Positions 1-7,572 of a stretch of DNA of 9,544 nucleotides are shown in pieces. The notes below the pieces were generated by a model. That model did not search any database and was not told the origin of the DNA. It worked only from the letters and a program-made list of their open reading frames with translations. Source of the stretch: Desulfobacteraceae bacterium (lineage in GTDB: Bacteria; Desulfobacterota; DSM-4660; Desulfatiglandales; Desulfatiglandaceae); the NCBI GenBank assembly GCA_011048855.1, contig DSCZ01000257.1, positions 1 through 9,544 of the forward strand. Reading direction: 5' to 3'. Every line of letters starts with the position of its first letter. The stretch's first letter is position 1. A program made the position numbers and the translations under genes.

Positions 1-61
1 GTTTTGATTTCGGCGTTTCAGGGCTTTTCGACCCCGACAGGATCAGGTTTCGGATCAAAAC
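1..61. repeat. Widely spaced 8-bp inverted repeat upstream of rpsA
   Basis: GTTTTGAT at 1-8 is exactly complementary to ATCAAAAC at 54-61, with 45 bases between the arms. The arms are AT-rich and the inner flanks also resemble each other (TTTCGG occurs twice). It could be a regulator site or a leader fold for rpsA, or chance. No coding region covers bases 1-157; the end of an upstream gene is not recognisable. Confidence 0.3.
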
Positions 62-98
62 TATTTTAGAATACGATGAATTTTCGTGATCAGAACAC

Positions 99-127
99 TT
101 GAATTCGGAAAAAATGTTTGATAAAGT
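99..127 (+). promoter_or_regulatory. Possible sigma-70 promoter for rpsA
   Basis: TTGAAT at 99-104 (-35-like, 4 of 6 matches to TTGACA) is followed after 17 bases by TAAAGT at 122-127 (-10-like, 4 of 6 matches to TATAAT). The surrounding DNA is AT-rich and lies 55-80 bases before the rpsA start. The match is modest and other registers are possible, so this is only a candidate. Confidence 0.25.
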
Positions 128-162
128 ATTTTATTTAAATGCGGTCCATATGGAAAAATGAC

Positions 163-170
163 GGAGGGGG
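163..170 (+). promoter_or_regulatory. Shine-Dalgarno sequence that sets the rpsA start
   Basis: GGAGGGGG lies 11 bases before the ATG at 182. The upstream in-frame ATG at 158 has no comparable site in front of it, and this purine run would fall inside its coding sequence. It therefore favours the start at 182. Confidence 0.6.
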
Positions 171-181
171 TACTCAGGTTA

Positions 182-2068
182 ATGGAAAAACCAAACAACG
201 AATTAACCCGAAACGAGCCGGTCGATTCGGAACCAGGTCAAACTACAGCCGAAGAAGAAATCAAGGAAAACGATTCCACCAATCCGGACGTTGACGAACA
301 CGCCGACGAACCACAAGATGCAAACGATTTCATGGAGATGTACGAGGAAAGCCTCAAAAGCATCCAGGAAGGAGAGGTGATCCGCGGAGAAATCGTTCAA
401 ATTGACAAAGAATTCGTTCTGGTCGACATCGGTTACAAGTCCGAAGGTCAGATTCGCATTCAGGAGTTCACGGACGCAGCCGGCAACATTAATGCTAAAG
501 TCGGAGACAAAGTGGACGTTCTTCTCGAACGCCGGGAAGACGAAGAGGGCACAATAAAGCTTTCCAAAGAAAAGGCCGCCAAAATAAAGGTCTGGGACAA
601 AATCAAGGAAATTTACGAAAGCAACGGAACCATCCGCGGCAAAATCGTATCCAGAGTCAAAGGCGGACTTTCTGTCGATATCGGGCTTCAGGCCTTTCTT
701 CCAGGCTCCCAGGTTGATCTCAGGCCTATCAAAGACATGGACTCCCTGGTCAACACCGAACATGATTTTAAGATAGTCAAATACAACAAGCGCCGCGGAA
801 ACATCGTGCTCTCCCGCCGGGCTCTGCTGGAAGCCGAAAGGTCGGTGCTGCGCGAAGAGACACTCAAGAATATCGAAGAGGGCGCCATTGTCGAAGGGAC
901 GGTGAAGAACATCACCGATTACGGCCTCTTTATAGATCTGGGCGGTATTGACGGACTTGTTCATATTACGGACATGTCCTGGGGCCGGGTGGGCCATCCT
1001 TCCGAAATGCACCAGGTGGGTGATCTTGTGAAGGTCAAGGTGCTGAATTTCGACCGGAACCGGGAGAGAGTATCCCTCGGAATCAAGCAGTTGACACCCG
1101 ATCCATGGAGCGATGCCGAAAAGAAATTCCCGATTGGTTCCCCGATTGAGGGTAGAGTGGTCAGCCTAACCGATTATGGTGTTTTCGTAGAAGTGGAACA
1201 GGGCGTTGAGGGTCTGATTCATGTCTCCGAAATGTCCTGGACCAGGAAAGTGCGCCATCCTTCGCAGCTTTTGAATGTGGGGGAAATCGTTCGAAGCATG
1301 GTTCTCAATATCGATGTCGCCAGGAAGAGAATCTCCCTCGGCATGAAGCAGATTGAACCAAATCCATGGGACGTTATCGAAGAAAAATACCCGGTGGGCA
1401 CGACAATAGAAGGCAAAATAAAGAACATCACCGATTTCGGCGTGTTCATTGGTATAGATGAAGGAATCGACGGGCTCGTCCACATTTCGGATCTTTCGTG
1501 GACCAAGCGGGTCAAACATCCCTCCGAACTCTACAAAAAAGGCCAGGTCGTCCGCGCCGTCGTCCTGAATATCGACAAGGACAACGAAAGATTCTCCCTC
1601 GGCATCAAACAACTCAGCGAGGATCCGTGGGATGAAATACCTCATAGATACAAACCCGGCACCCGTGTAACCGGCACAATTACCAACGTGACTGACTTCG
1701 GCCTGTTCCTCGAACTGGAAGAAGGCATAGAAGGCTTGGTGCATATCTCCGAGATCTCGGGCGATCGTCATGGAAACCCACTTTCCCGTTTCCAGATAGA
1801 CGACGTTATTCAGGCTAAAGTCATTAACGTTTCCCGCCAGGAGAAAAAAATCGGCCTGTCGGTCAAGCGACTGGAAGAAACGTCGGAAAAAGATATCTAC
1901 AGAAGCTATGTCGACAACCAGCAGGAAGCCACGTCCAACCTCGGGGAACTTCTCAGGGAAGAAATGATGAACCTCCACCCGGGTCACGCAGGCGAGGACA
2001 GTCAGACGGAAGACGAAGCCCCCGCCCCGGCCTCCGAAGATCCATCTGAAGAATCATCCGAGACATGA
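182..2068 (+). CDS. rpsA: 30S ribosomal protein S1
   Basis: RNA-binding protein of the small ribosomal subunit that helps mRNAs, especially those with weak Shine-Dalgarno sites or structured leaders, to dock and unfold. From ATG 182 it is 628 residues (636 from ATG 158). Six S1 (OB-fold) repeats are visible at about residues 64-130, 147-213, 234-303, 319-389, 406-476 and 492-562. Repeats 3 to 6 are the closest to one another, with GxVxxITDYGxFxx and GLVHISxxSW blocks, and three near-identical linkers (LGIKQLxxDPW type) follow repeats 3, 4 and 5. Compared with E. coli S1 (557 residues) it carries an acidic N-terminal extension of about 50 residues and an acidic Glu/Asp/Pro/Ser-rich tail of about 25 residues. 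The gene is monocistronic by appearance, with its own terminator. Identification is secure; only the start is in doubt. Confidence 0.97.
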   Translation: MEKPNNELTRNEPVDSEPGQTTAEEEIKENDSTNPDVDEHADEPQDANDFMEMYEESLKSIQEGEVIRGEIVQIDKEFVLVDIGYKSEGQIRIQEFTDAAGNINAKVGDKVDVLLERREDEEGTIKLSKEKAAKIKVWDKIKEIYESNGTIRGKIVSRVKGGLSVDIGLQAFLPGSQVDLRPIKDMDSLVNTEHDFKIVKYNKRRGNIVLSRRALLEAERSVLREETLKNIEEGAIVEGTVKNITDYGLFIDLGGIDGLVHITDMSWGRVGHPSEMHQVGDLVKVKVLNFDRNRERVSLGIKQLTPDPWSDAEKKFPIGSPIEGRVVSLTDYGVFVEVEQGVEGLIHVSEMSWTRKVRHPSQLLNVGEIVRSMVLNIDVARKRISLGMKQIEPNPWDVIEEKYPVGTTIEGKIKNITDFGVFIGIDEGIDGLVHISDLSWTKRVKHPSELYKKGQVVRAVVLNIDKDNERFSLGIKQLSEDPWDEIPHRYKPGTRVTGTITNVTDFGLFLELEEGIEGLVHISEISGDRHGNPLSRFQIDDVIQAKVINVSRQEKKIGLSVKRLEETSEKDIYRSYVDNQQEATSNLGELLREEMMNLHPGHAGEDSQTEDEAPAPASEDPSEESSET

Positions 2069-2096
2069 TGTTTAGATCATGAAACCTCACAAGATC

Positions 2097-2136
2097 AATG
2101 CCGGGGGCGAGGGGCACTGCCCCCGGCATTTTTTTT
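2097..2136 (+). terminator. Strong rho-independent terminator of rpsA
   Basis: A perfect 12-bp GC-rich stem is formed by AATGCCGGGGGC (2097-2108) and GCCCCCGGCATT (2119-2130), with a 10-base loop. It runs straight into a T tract ending at 2136. It lies 28 bases after the rpsA stop and 28 bases before the sppA start, so sppA must rely on read-through or on a promoter inside or very near this element. Confidence 0.95.
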
Positions 2137-2164
2137 CGAATCCTAATTCGGAATTGATTTTAAA

Positions 2165-3061
2165 ATGACCCGGAAAAAACATCCTGTGTTGACTGCCTTC
2201 GCAGTCATTTTCGCGGCCGGCATGATCCTTACCGCTGCATTCTGGTTCGCGGTGCACCTGTCGGGGCGGGACGGCTTGTGGTCGCGTTCGGATCGAATCG
2301 GCGTGATAACCCTTGAAGGGCCTATCGCCGATTCCCGGACTGTTGTTTCCCAGATGGTGGATTTCAGAAAAGACAAGCGGATAAAAGCTATCGTACTGAG
2401 AATAAACTCGCCCGGGGGCGCCGTCGGCCCGACTCAGGAAATTTACCGGGAAATCAGGAAAACCGTCCAGGTCAAACCTGTCGTTGCATCGGTGGAAGCG
2501 GTTGCAGCCTCAGGAGGCTATTATGCAGCTTCCGCGGCGACCAGAATTTTTGCAAACCCCGGTTCGATAACCGGCAGCATAGGAGCACTGATTGAGATCA
2601 TCCGGGTGGAGGATTTACTGGCCAAGCTGGGGATTTCCCTCGAAGTTGTTAAAAGCGGAGACTATAAAGACATCGGATCTCCACATCGGAAACTCACCGA
2701 TCGTGAACGTGAATTGTTGAATGAGCTTCTCCGGGATATTCAAAACCAGTTTGTCAAAGAGGTGGCCGAGGCCAGGAATCTACCCGAAGAGCACATAGAG
2801 AAAATCGCGGACGGCAGAATATTTTCCGGAGCCCGGGCGAAAGAATTCGGGCTCGTCGATGAGCTGGGTAATTTCCAGGACGCGGTCGATGCAGCCGGCC
2901 TGCTGGGCGATGTGGACGGTGAACCTGAACTCGTTTACCCCCGGCCCGAACGCCTGAATCTCTGGCGCCTGTTCGGAGAACACATCGCAGGGGCCTTGCT
3001 GGATGCGACGCGGAGCGGGGGAACTCGGCTCGAATATCGCTGGAACGGCTGCGACCCCTAA
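2165..3061 (+). CDS. sppA: Signal peptide peptidase SppA, short (36K) form
   Basis: Membrane-bound serine protease (MEROPS S49) that degrades leftover signal peptides after secretion. The 298-residue protein begins with a basic stretch and one hydrophobic segment (about residues 8-31) that anchors it, with the protease domain predicted outside the inner membrane. Ser116 in EAVAASGGYYAA is the expected nucleophile and Lys168 in VKSGDYKDIGSP the general base. The 52-residue spacing equals that of Ser147 and Lys199 in Bacillus subtilis SppA. The INSPGG motif (80-85) and GSITGSIG (133-140) are also conserved. The single-domain length fits the short form rather than the roughly 618-residue E. coli protein. 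The Shine-Dalgarno is weak. Its stop codon overlaps that of the convergent yciO, and no terminator separates them. Confidence 0.93.
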   Translation: MTRKKHPVLTAFAVIFAAGMILTAAFWFAVHLSGRDGLWSRSDRIGVITLEGPIADSRTVVSQMVDFRKDKRIKAIVLRINSPGGAVGPTQEIYREIRKTVQVKPVVASVEAVAASGGYYAASAATRIFANPGSITGSIGALIEIIRVEDLLAKLGISLEVVKSGDYKDIGSPHRKLTDRERELLNELLRDIQNQFVKEVAEARNLPEEHIEKIADGRIFSGARAKEFGLVDELGNFQDAVDAAGLLGDVDGEPELVYPRPERLNLWRLFGEHIAGALLDATRSGGTRLEYRWNGCDP

Positions 3062-3690
3062 ATCAGTGAACTCACATCCCCCTTGCCTTCGCGCAGGATC
3101 ACCGGCTCATCATCTATCAACGAGATGACACTCGAGGGACTCTGGTAAAGCACTCCGCCGTCGATAATCGCGTCCAGGAACATGCCGTGGGTCTCCTGGA
3201 TCTCAACGGGTTCATCGCAACCGGCGCTCGTGCTTATTATCGGTCTGCCGAGCGTTTTTACCAGCTCCAGGCAGATATTGTTGGCAGGCACCCTGATGCC
3301 CACCGTCTTGCGCGCGGTGAGCATAATTTTAGGAACCAGCCTGGTTCCTTCCAGCACAAAGGTATAGGGACCCGGCAGCAGTCGTTTCATTGTTTTGTAG
3401 GCGTAATTGGAAACCACGGCGTATCGGCTGATCTCTTTCAAACTGTCGCATACAAAAGAAAACGGCTTTTTAAGCGGCCTGTTTTTAATCCGGTAAATGG
3501 CCTGGATACCCCGCTTGTTGTAAAGATCACAGCCTATTCCGTAGAAAGTATCCGTCGGATAGGCTATTATACCTCCTGCATCCAGAATCCCGCTGATCCT
3601 ATTGATCAGGCGCTGCTGCGGATTATCCGGATTTATCGAAAAGATCTGGGGTTTATTCTTCCCCTGCACAGGGGACGTTGATTTTGCCAT
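3058..3690 (-). CDS. yciO: YciO-type Sua5/YrdC/YwlC family protein
   Basis: Member of the YrdC-like fold family that includes the threonylcarbamoyl-AMP synthases (TsaC/Sua5) acting in tRNA t6A37 synthesis. From ATG 3690 it is 210 residues, close to E. coli YciO (206), and it shares the YciO-like N-terminal run NPDNPQQRLIN (20-30). Other family blocks are PTDTFYGIG (45-53), KNRPLKKP (69-76), PGPYT (106-110) and GIRVP (131-135). The family STSAN motif reads STSAG (153-157), so the Asn of TsaC/Sua5 is missing, as I recall also for YciO. This places it with YciO, whose physiological role is less certain, rather than with TsaC. An upstream ATG at 3738 would add 16 residues but lacks support. It is divergent from the prepilin peptidase gene, with 78 bases between starts. 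Confidence 0.88.
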   Translation of the reverse strand: MAKSTSPVQGKNKPQIFSINPDNPQQRLINRISGILDAGGIIAYPTDTFYGIGCDLYNKRGIQAIYRIKNRPLKKPFSFVCDSLKEISRYAVVSNYAYKTMKRLLPGPYTFVLEGTRLVPKIMLTARKTVGIRVPANNICLELVKTLGRPIISTSAGCDEPVEIQETHGMFLDAIIDGGVLYQSPSSVISLIDDEPVILREGKGDVSSLI

Positions 3691-3697
3691 GAGAGAT

Positions 3698-3703
3698 TCC
3701 TCG
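3698..3703 (-). promoter_or_regulatory. Shine-Dalgarno sequence that sets the yciO start
   Basis: On the minus strand GAGGAA lies 7 bases before the ATG at 3690. This strongly favours that start over the in-frame ATG at 3738. Confidence 0.7.
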
Positions 3704-3768
3704 CAATCTTTCTCACGTCTTCGGATGAGGCACAACAAGCCCCTATCTGAACCGACACAGGGAAACCA

Positions 3769-4548
3769 ATGGACGTAAACACTTATTTCGCTGTGATTTC
3801 CTTCCTGCTGGGCCTGGTGCTCGGCAGTTTCATGAACGTATGTATTTATCGTATTCCGGAGAAGATGTCCATTGTGAATCCCGGAAGCCGGTGCAGGACA
3901 TGTTCGGCCGCTGTCAGGTGGTACGACAATGTCCCTCTGTTAAGCTACCTGATTTTAAGGGGCCGCTGCAGGCAGTGCCGGGAGCCGATCGGTTTCCGCT
4001 ACCCGCTGGTCGAAGCGCTCGCAGGCTTACTCAGCCTTGCCCTCTTCCTCCGCCACGGATTGAGCCTGGCCTATATTCACCTGTTGCTCTTTTCTCTTTC
4101 ACTGGTGGTGATAAGCTTCATCGATCTCGATCACATGATAATTCCCGATGTTCTGTCGATTCCGGGAATCATCATCGGCATCCCCGCCTCCCTCCTCGTT
4201 CCATACATCTCACCGCTTGATTCGTTGATCGGTATTATTGCGGGTGGGGGATCCTTTTATCTCATCGCCTGCGGCTATTCACTGCTGAGGGGAAAAGAGG
4301 GAATGGGCGGCGGAGACATTAAACTGATAGCTATGATAGGCGCCTGGATAGGCTGGCGGGCGCTTCCAATCGTCGTATTGCTTTCGGCTCTGGCCGGCGC
4401 CCTGATCGGGGGAATTTTCCTCGTCGCGAGCGGTAAGGGGGCACGCACAAGGATACCTTTCGGTCCTTTCCTGGCGCTGGGCGCCATGATATACGTTTTC
4501 TACGGCCACGACATCATCTTGTGGTACATTCGGTTCCTTCGAGGGTGA
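3769..4548 (+). CDS. pilD: Prepilin peptidase / N-methyltransferase (type IV leader peptidase)
   Basis: Polytopic inner-membrane aspartic protease that cleaves the leader of type IV prepilins or type II secretion pseudopilins and usually N-methylates the new N-terminus. The 259-residue protein starts with the conserved GLVLGSFMNVCIYRIP region (15-30) of the cytosolic methyltransferase domain. A four-cysteine, zinc-type site follows (C42, C45, C67, C70). Catalytic aspartates are predicted at D119 (FIDLDHMIIPD) and D183 (GGGDIK); their 64-residue spacing matches PilD and TcpJ. About seven further hydrophobic segments fill residues 80-258. AGGGA at 3759-3763 supports the start. No pilin or secretion gene is adjacent, so whether it serves pili, type II secretion or both cannot be told; gspO would be an equal name. 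The thioredoxin-like gene follows after 35 bases, probably co-transcribed. Confidence 0.94.
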   Translation: MDVNTYFAVISFLLGLVLGSFMNVCIYRIPEKMSIVNPGSRCRTCSAAVRWYDNVPLLSYLILRGRCRQCREPIGFRYPLVEALAGLLSLALFLRHGLSLAYIHLLLFSLSLVVISFIDLDHMIIPDVLSIPGIIIGIPASLLVPYISPLDSLIGIIAGGGSFYLIACGYSLLRGKEGMGGGDIKLIAMIGAWIGWRALPIVVLLSALAGALIGGIFLVASGKGARTRIPFGPFLALGAMIYVFYGHDIILWYIRFLRG

Positions 4549-4572
4549 CGGCTTTGCAAAAAGTGGAGATGG

Positions 4573-4578
4573 AAAGGA
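4573..4578 (+). promoter_or_regulatory. Shine-Dalgarno sequence that sets the thioredoxin-like start
   Basis: AAAGGA lies 5 bases before the ATG at 4584. For the in-frame ATG at 4569 the nearest purine run (GGAG at 4565-4568) touches the start codon, which is too close. The ATG at 4521 would sit inside the prepilin peptidase gene. Confidence 0.6.
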
Positions 4579-4583
4579 ATACC

Positions 4584-4988
4584 ATGAAAAATTTCAAGTT
4601 TAAAAAGATTCTGAAGTGTATAAAATTTTCAACTTTAACATTCGTGCTTCTGACGCTCATTGCATGGCTTCATGCCGGGAGAGTCGAAGCCCTCCCGGAA
4701 TTCCCGGTCCCCGGCAAGGTCACCCTGGTTAATTTTTACGCCGATTACTGCTTCGCATGCCGGATGTTGAAGCCGGTGCTGGAAAAAATAGCCGCAGACC
4801 ATGGGCAAAGCCTGGCGATTGTAAACGTAGACGCTCAAAACAACCTGGAACGGGCGAAAAAAATGAAAGTCACCGCGGTCCCCGTCCTGTTTTTTTACGA
4901 CCGGGACGGCCGTTTGCATCTACGCCACGAAGGGTTCATGAAAGAGGAAAAAATCAGGGCCGTGCTGGAAGACATGGGACTTCCCTGA
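4584..4988 (+). CDS. Membrane-anchored or periplasmic thioredoxin-fold protein
   Basis: Small thioredoxin-like protein of 134 residues. A lysine-rich N-terminus (MKNFKFKKILK) and a hydrophobic stretch (about 18-31) form a signal peptide or anchor, with a possible cleavage site near VEA-LP (35-38). The mature part has the thioredoxin core: VNFYADYCFAC with the redox pair C56/C59, the following LKPVLEKIA helix, the VNVDAQNN strand and turn, and the cis-proline P100 in VTAVPVLFFYDRDG. The CFAC dipeptide differs from thioredoxin (CGPC) and DsbA (CPHC), so the redox potential and direction cannot be inferred. It follows the prepilin peptidase gene by 35 bases. A role in disulfide handling of exported or pilus-related proteins is inference from this pairing only. 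It converges on asnS with a 26-base gap and no recognisable terminator. Confidence 0.85.
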   Translation: MKNFKFKKILKCIKFSTLTFVLLTLIAWLHAGRVEALPEFPVPGKVTLVNFYADYCFACRMLKPVLEKIAADHGQSLAIVNVDAQNNLERAKKMKVTAVPVLFFYDRDGRLHLRHEGFMKEEKIRAVLEDMGLP

Positions 4989-5014
4989 ATCCCGGCCCTG
5001 CCGTCGATACACAT

Positions 5015-6406
5015 CTAAAAAGAAGCATTTCCCGGTGTCCGCGGAAACGGAATCACGTCGCGGATGTTCGAAATCCCGGTCACAAACTGCACCAGCCGTT
5101 CAAACCCCAGCCCGAAGCCCGAATGCGGAGCAGATCCGAATTTGCGCAGTTCCAGGTACCACCAGTAGTCATCAGGGTTCAACCCCATCTCGACCATCCT
5201 TTGCTTGAGCGTGTCGTAGTCGTCTTCACGCTGGCTGCCGCCGATGATCTCACCTATCCTCGGCACCAGCACATCCATCGCCCTTACTGTTTTGCGGTCC
5301 TCGTTCACTTTCATATAAAAAGCCTTGATGTCCTTTGGATAGTCATAAAGGATTACCGGGCGGTCGAAAACTTTTTCGCATAGATACCGTTCGTGTTCCG
5401 ACTGCAGGTCAACACCCCAGTTCACCGGGAATTCGAAGGAATCGTTGGCTTCGACGAGAATGGAAACAGCCTTCGTATAGGTGACCGGCTCAAAATCCTG
5501 TTGAATGAGCCTGGAAAGGGTGCCTATAACCGAATCATCAAAGAAACGGTTGAAAAAGACCATATCCTCCTCGCAATGTTCCAGAACATAAGCAAAAACA
5601 TATTTAAGAAACGATTCCGCAAGTTCCATATTTCCGGGCAGGTCACAGAACGCCATTTCCGGCTCCACCATCCAGAACTCGGCCAGATGCCTGGAAGTAT
5701 TGGAATTCTCCGCTCTGAACGTGGGGCCGAACGTGTAAACATCCCCCAGGGCCAGCGCGTAGATTTCAGCCTCGAGCTGACCGCTGACCGTTAGATTTGC
5801 AGGGGTTTCAAAAAAATCCCTCCCGTAATCGACCCGACCGTCCTTTAAAGGCGGATTCTCGAGATCCAGGGTCGTGACCCTGAACATCTCTCCGGCTCCC
5901 TCGCAGTCACTGCCGCTGATGATCGGCGAGTGAAGGAGCAGGAAGCCGCGCTGCTGAAAAAACTCGTGGATTGCGAAGCTCATCGCATTTCGTATCCTGG
6001 CGACCGCACCGAATGTATTGGTTCGCGGCCGCAGATGGGCGATCGTACGCAGGAATTCGAGAGAATGACGCTTCTTTTGAAGCGGATATTCCGCCGGGTC
6101 GGCCCGTCCGACTATTTCCAACGATTCAGAATGCAGTTCGACCCGCTGTCCCTTCCCGGGAGAAGCTGCAAGCATCCCCTCCACTACCATTGAACACCCT
6201 GTCTGGATATCGCCCATCAACCCTGTAAAACCCGGCTTGCTCCAATCGGCGATTACTTGAAGGTTTGCAAGGCAGGAGCCGTCATTGAGTTCGATGAATG
6301 AAAACCCGCCTTTGGAATCCCGCCGGGTCCGCACCCAGCCTGCCGCCCGGAACCGAGTGCCAGGCTCCCCGGACTGTAAAAGCTGCTTGATTCTTGTTCG
6401 CTCCAT
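5015..6406 (-). CDS. asnS: Asparagine-tRNA ligase
   Basis: Class IIb aminoacyl-tRNA synthetase that charges tRNA-Asn with asparagine in the cytosol. From ATG 6406 it is 463 residues, against 466 for E. coli AsnRS. The N-terminal OB-fold anticodon-binding domain (about 18-100) opens with [12 protein letters not shown]. The class II core contains [16 protein letters not shown] (169-184), motif 2 in [16 protein letters not shown] (230-245), PKDIKAFYM (357-365), [10 protein letters not shown] (385-394) and motif 3 in [11 protein letters not shown] (428-438). The C-terminus [13 protein letters not shown] matches the AsnRS ending almost exactly. These blocks distinguish it from AspRS. Its presence implies direct charging of tRNA-Asn rather than only the GatCAB transamidation route. 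It is the last gene of the cooC-serC-asnS block, 80 bases after serC. Longer starts at 6466, 6451 and 6418 lack a good ribosome site. Confidence 0.97.
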   Translation of the reverse strand: MERTRIKQLLQSGEPGTRFRAAGWVRTRRDSKGGFSFIELNDGSCLANLQVIADWSKPGFTGLMGDIQTGCSMVVEGMLAASPGKGQRVELHSESLEIVGRADPAEYPLQKKRHSLEFLRTIAHLRPRTNTFGAVARIRNAMSFAIHEFFQQRGFLLLHSPIISGSDCEGAGEMFRVTTLDLENPPLKDGRVDYGRDFFETPANLTVSGQLEAEIYALALGDVYTFGPTFRAENSNTSRHLAEFWMVEPEMAFCDLPGNMELAESFLKYVFAYVLEHCEEDMVFFNRFFDDSVIGTLSRLIQQDFEPVTYTKAVSILVEANDSFEFPVNWGVDLQSEHERYLCEKVFDRPVILYDYPKDIKAFYMKVNEDRKTVRAMDVLVPRIGEIIGGSQREDDYDTLKQRMVEMGLNPDDYWWYLELRKFGSAPHSGFGLGFERLVQFVTGISNIRDVIPFPRTPGNASF

Positions 6407-6410
6407 ATTC

Positions 6411-6416
6411 AACCTC
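6411..6416 (-). promoter_or_regulatory. Shine-Dalgarno sequence that sets the asnS start
   Basis: GAGGTT on the minus strand puts its GAGG core 6 bases before the ATG at 6406. The in-frame ATG at 6418 directly abuts this site and so is unlikely to be the start. Confidence 0.6.
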
Positions 6417-6486
6417 ATATACACCGGCCCTTCAACTGCCGGAAATCTCATCCGCCCGGCGTGCATCTTCCGGATGCCCGTTCAAA

Positions 6487-7572
6487 TCATCCATTTTTCC
6501 GCTCGAATGCCTTCATGAATTCGGCCAGTGCCTGAACAGCCTCAATCTCTACTGCATTATACAGGGAGGCACGACAGCCGCCGACAGACCTGTGCCCCTT
6601 GAGTCCTCCCAGGCCCTCTGCCAGGGCCTCTTCTACAAAACGCTTCTCCAGGTTTTCATCCGGCAGCCTGAAGGTCGCATTCATCAAGGACCGGCTTGTT
6701 TCCTCCGCTGTTCCACGATAAAACCCGGAGTCGTCAATGACATCGTAAACCACTTTCGCCTTTCTGCGATTTCTCTCGTCCATGGCTTCGAGGCCGCCGA
6801 CCGTTTCCTCGATCCATTTGAGCACCAGGCCGACCGTATATATGATGAAACACGACGGCGTATTATAGAGTGAGTTGTGATTCACATAAGTCTGGTATTT
6901 CAACATCGACGGTATGCTGTCCGGCGTTCTTTCCAGCATGTCCTTCCTAACTATGGCCACCACGGTGCCCGAGGGACCAATGTTTTTCTGTGCCCCGGCG
7001 TAAATTGCACCGAACGGACGGACATCGAGAGGCCGGCTCATAAAATCAGACGACATATCGCTGACCAGCGGGATTTCCCCCAATGACGGAAACCTCGTCC
7101 ACTGGGTTCCTTTGATCGTATTGTTGGAGGTGAAATGTACATAACAGGCATCTTCATCGACTTCGAACGACGAAGGAATACAGCAGTAGCCCCTGTCCTC
7201 GGAAGAGGCTATCACCCGCACATCCCTGCCGAGCATCCGTGCTTCCTTGATCGCCTTGGAAGACCAAGTGCCGGTGTCGATATAATCAACCGGCACCCCC
7301 TGGGGTGCAAAATTCATCGGTATCATGCAAAATTGAAGACTGGCGCCTCCCTGGATAAATAACACATCGAAATCAGGAGGTACCCAAAGAAGGCGCCTGA
7401 GCCTGTCGACCGCCCCGTTCAGGATATCTTCGAACCATTTTGAGCGGTGACTCATTTCAAGTATCGACATGCCGGAGCCTTTGTAATCAAGCAATTCAGC
7501 CTGGATCTCCTCAAGCACAGGTAACGGAAGCGCAGCCGGCCCCGGGTTGAAATTATGAATTCTGTGTTGCAT
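6487..7572 (-). CDS. serC: Phosphoserine aminotransferase
   Basis: PLP-dependent class V aminotransferase that converts 3-phosphohydroxypyruvate and glutamate to O-phosphoserine and 2-oxoglutarate in serine synthesis (in many bacteria also a step of PLP synthesis). The 361-residue length is normal. It opens with [11 protein letters not shown] (6-16). GGASLQF (75-81) fits the cofactor phosphate region. D172 in VSDMSS is expected to contact the pyridine nitrogen, and Lys196 in [12 protein letters not shown] forms the Schiff base (Lys198 in E. coli). [14 protein letters not shown] (327-340) is the substrate-binding C-terminal block. The start lies inside the end of cooC, overlapping by 20 bases and served by a strong AAAGGAG site, so the two are probably translationally coupled. 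serA and serB are not in the window. Confidence 0.97.
   Translation of the reverse strand: MQHRIHNFNPGPAALPLPVLEEIQAELLDYKGSGMSILEMSHRSKWFEDILNGAVDRLRRLLWVPPDFDVLFIQGGASLQFCMIPMNFAPQGVPVDYIDTGTWSSKAIKEARMLGRDVRVIASSEDRGYCCIPSSFEVDEDACYVHFTSNNTIKGTQWTRFPSLGEIPLVSDMSSDFMSRPLDVRPFGAIYAGAQKNIGPSGTVVAIVRKDMLERTPDSIPSMLKYQTYVNHNSLYNTPSCFIIYTVGLVLKWIEETVGGLEAMDERNRRKAKVVYDVIDDSGFYRGTAEETSRSLMNATFRLPDENLEKRFVEEALAEGLGGLKGHRSVGGCRASLYNAVEIEAVQALAEFMKAFERKNG

Noticed and set aside
203..1987. Long minus-strand open frames opposite rpsA (203-1012 and 1166-1987)
   Set aside because: They lie entirely within the unmistakable S1 gene, translate into low-similarity Phe/Val/Asp-rich sequence mirrored from the S1 repeats, and have no supporting ribosome site or domain.
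3187..3681. Plus-strand open frame opposite yciO
   Set aside because: It is a shadow of the conserved yciO frame; the translation shows no recognisable motif.
4989..5014. Possible bidirectional terminator between the convergent thioredoxin-like gene and asnS
   Set aside because: The 26-base gap contains no convincing stem with a T tract on either strand.
5393..5794. Plus-strand open frame opposite asnS
   Set aside because: It mirrors the conserved AsnRS catalytic region on the other strand and has no independent support.
6463..6477. Hairpin GCATC-ttccg-GATGC between serC and asnS, considered as a terminator
   Set aside because: The stem is only 5 bp and no T tract follows on the minus strand, so it is not an intrinsic terminator; serC and asnS are treated as co-transcribed.
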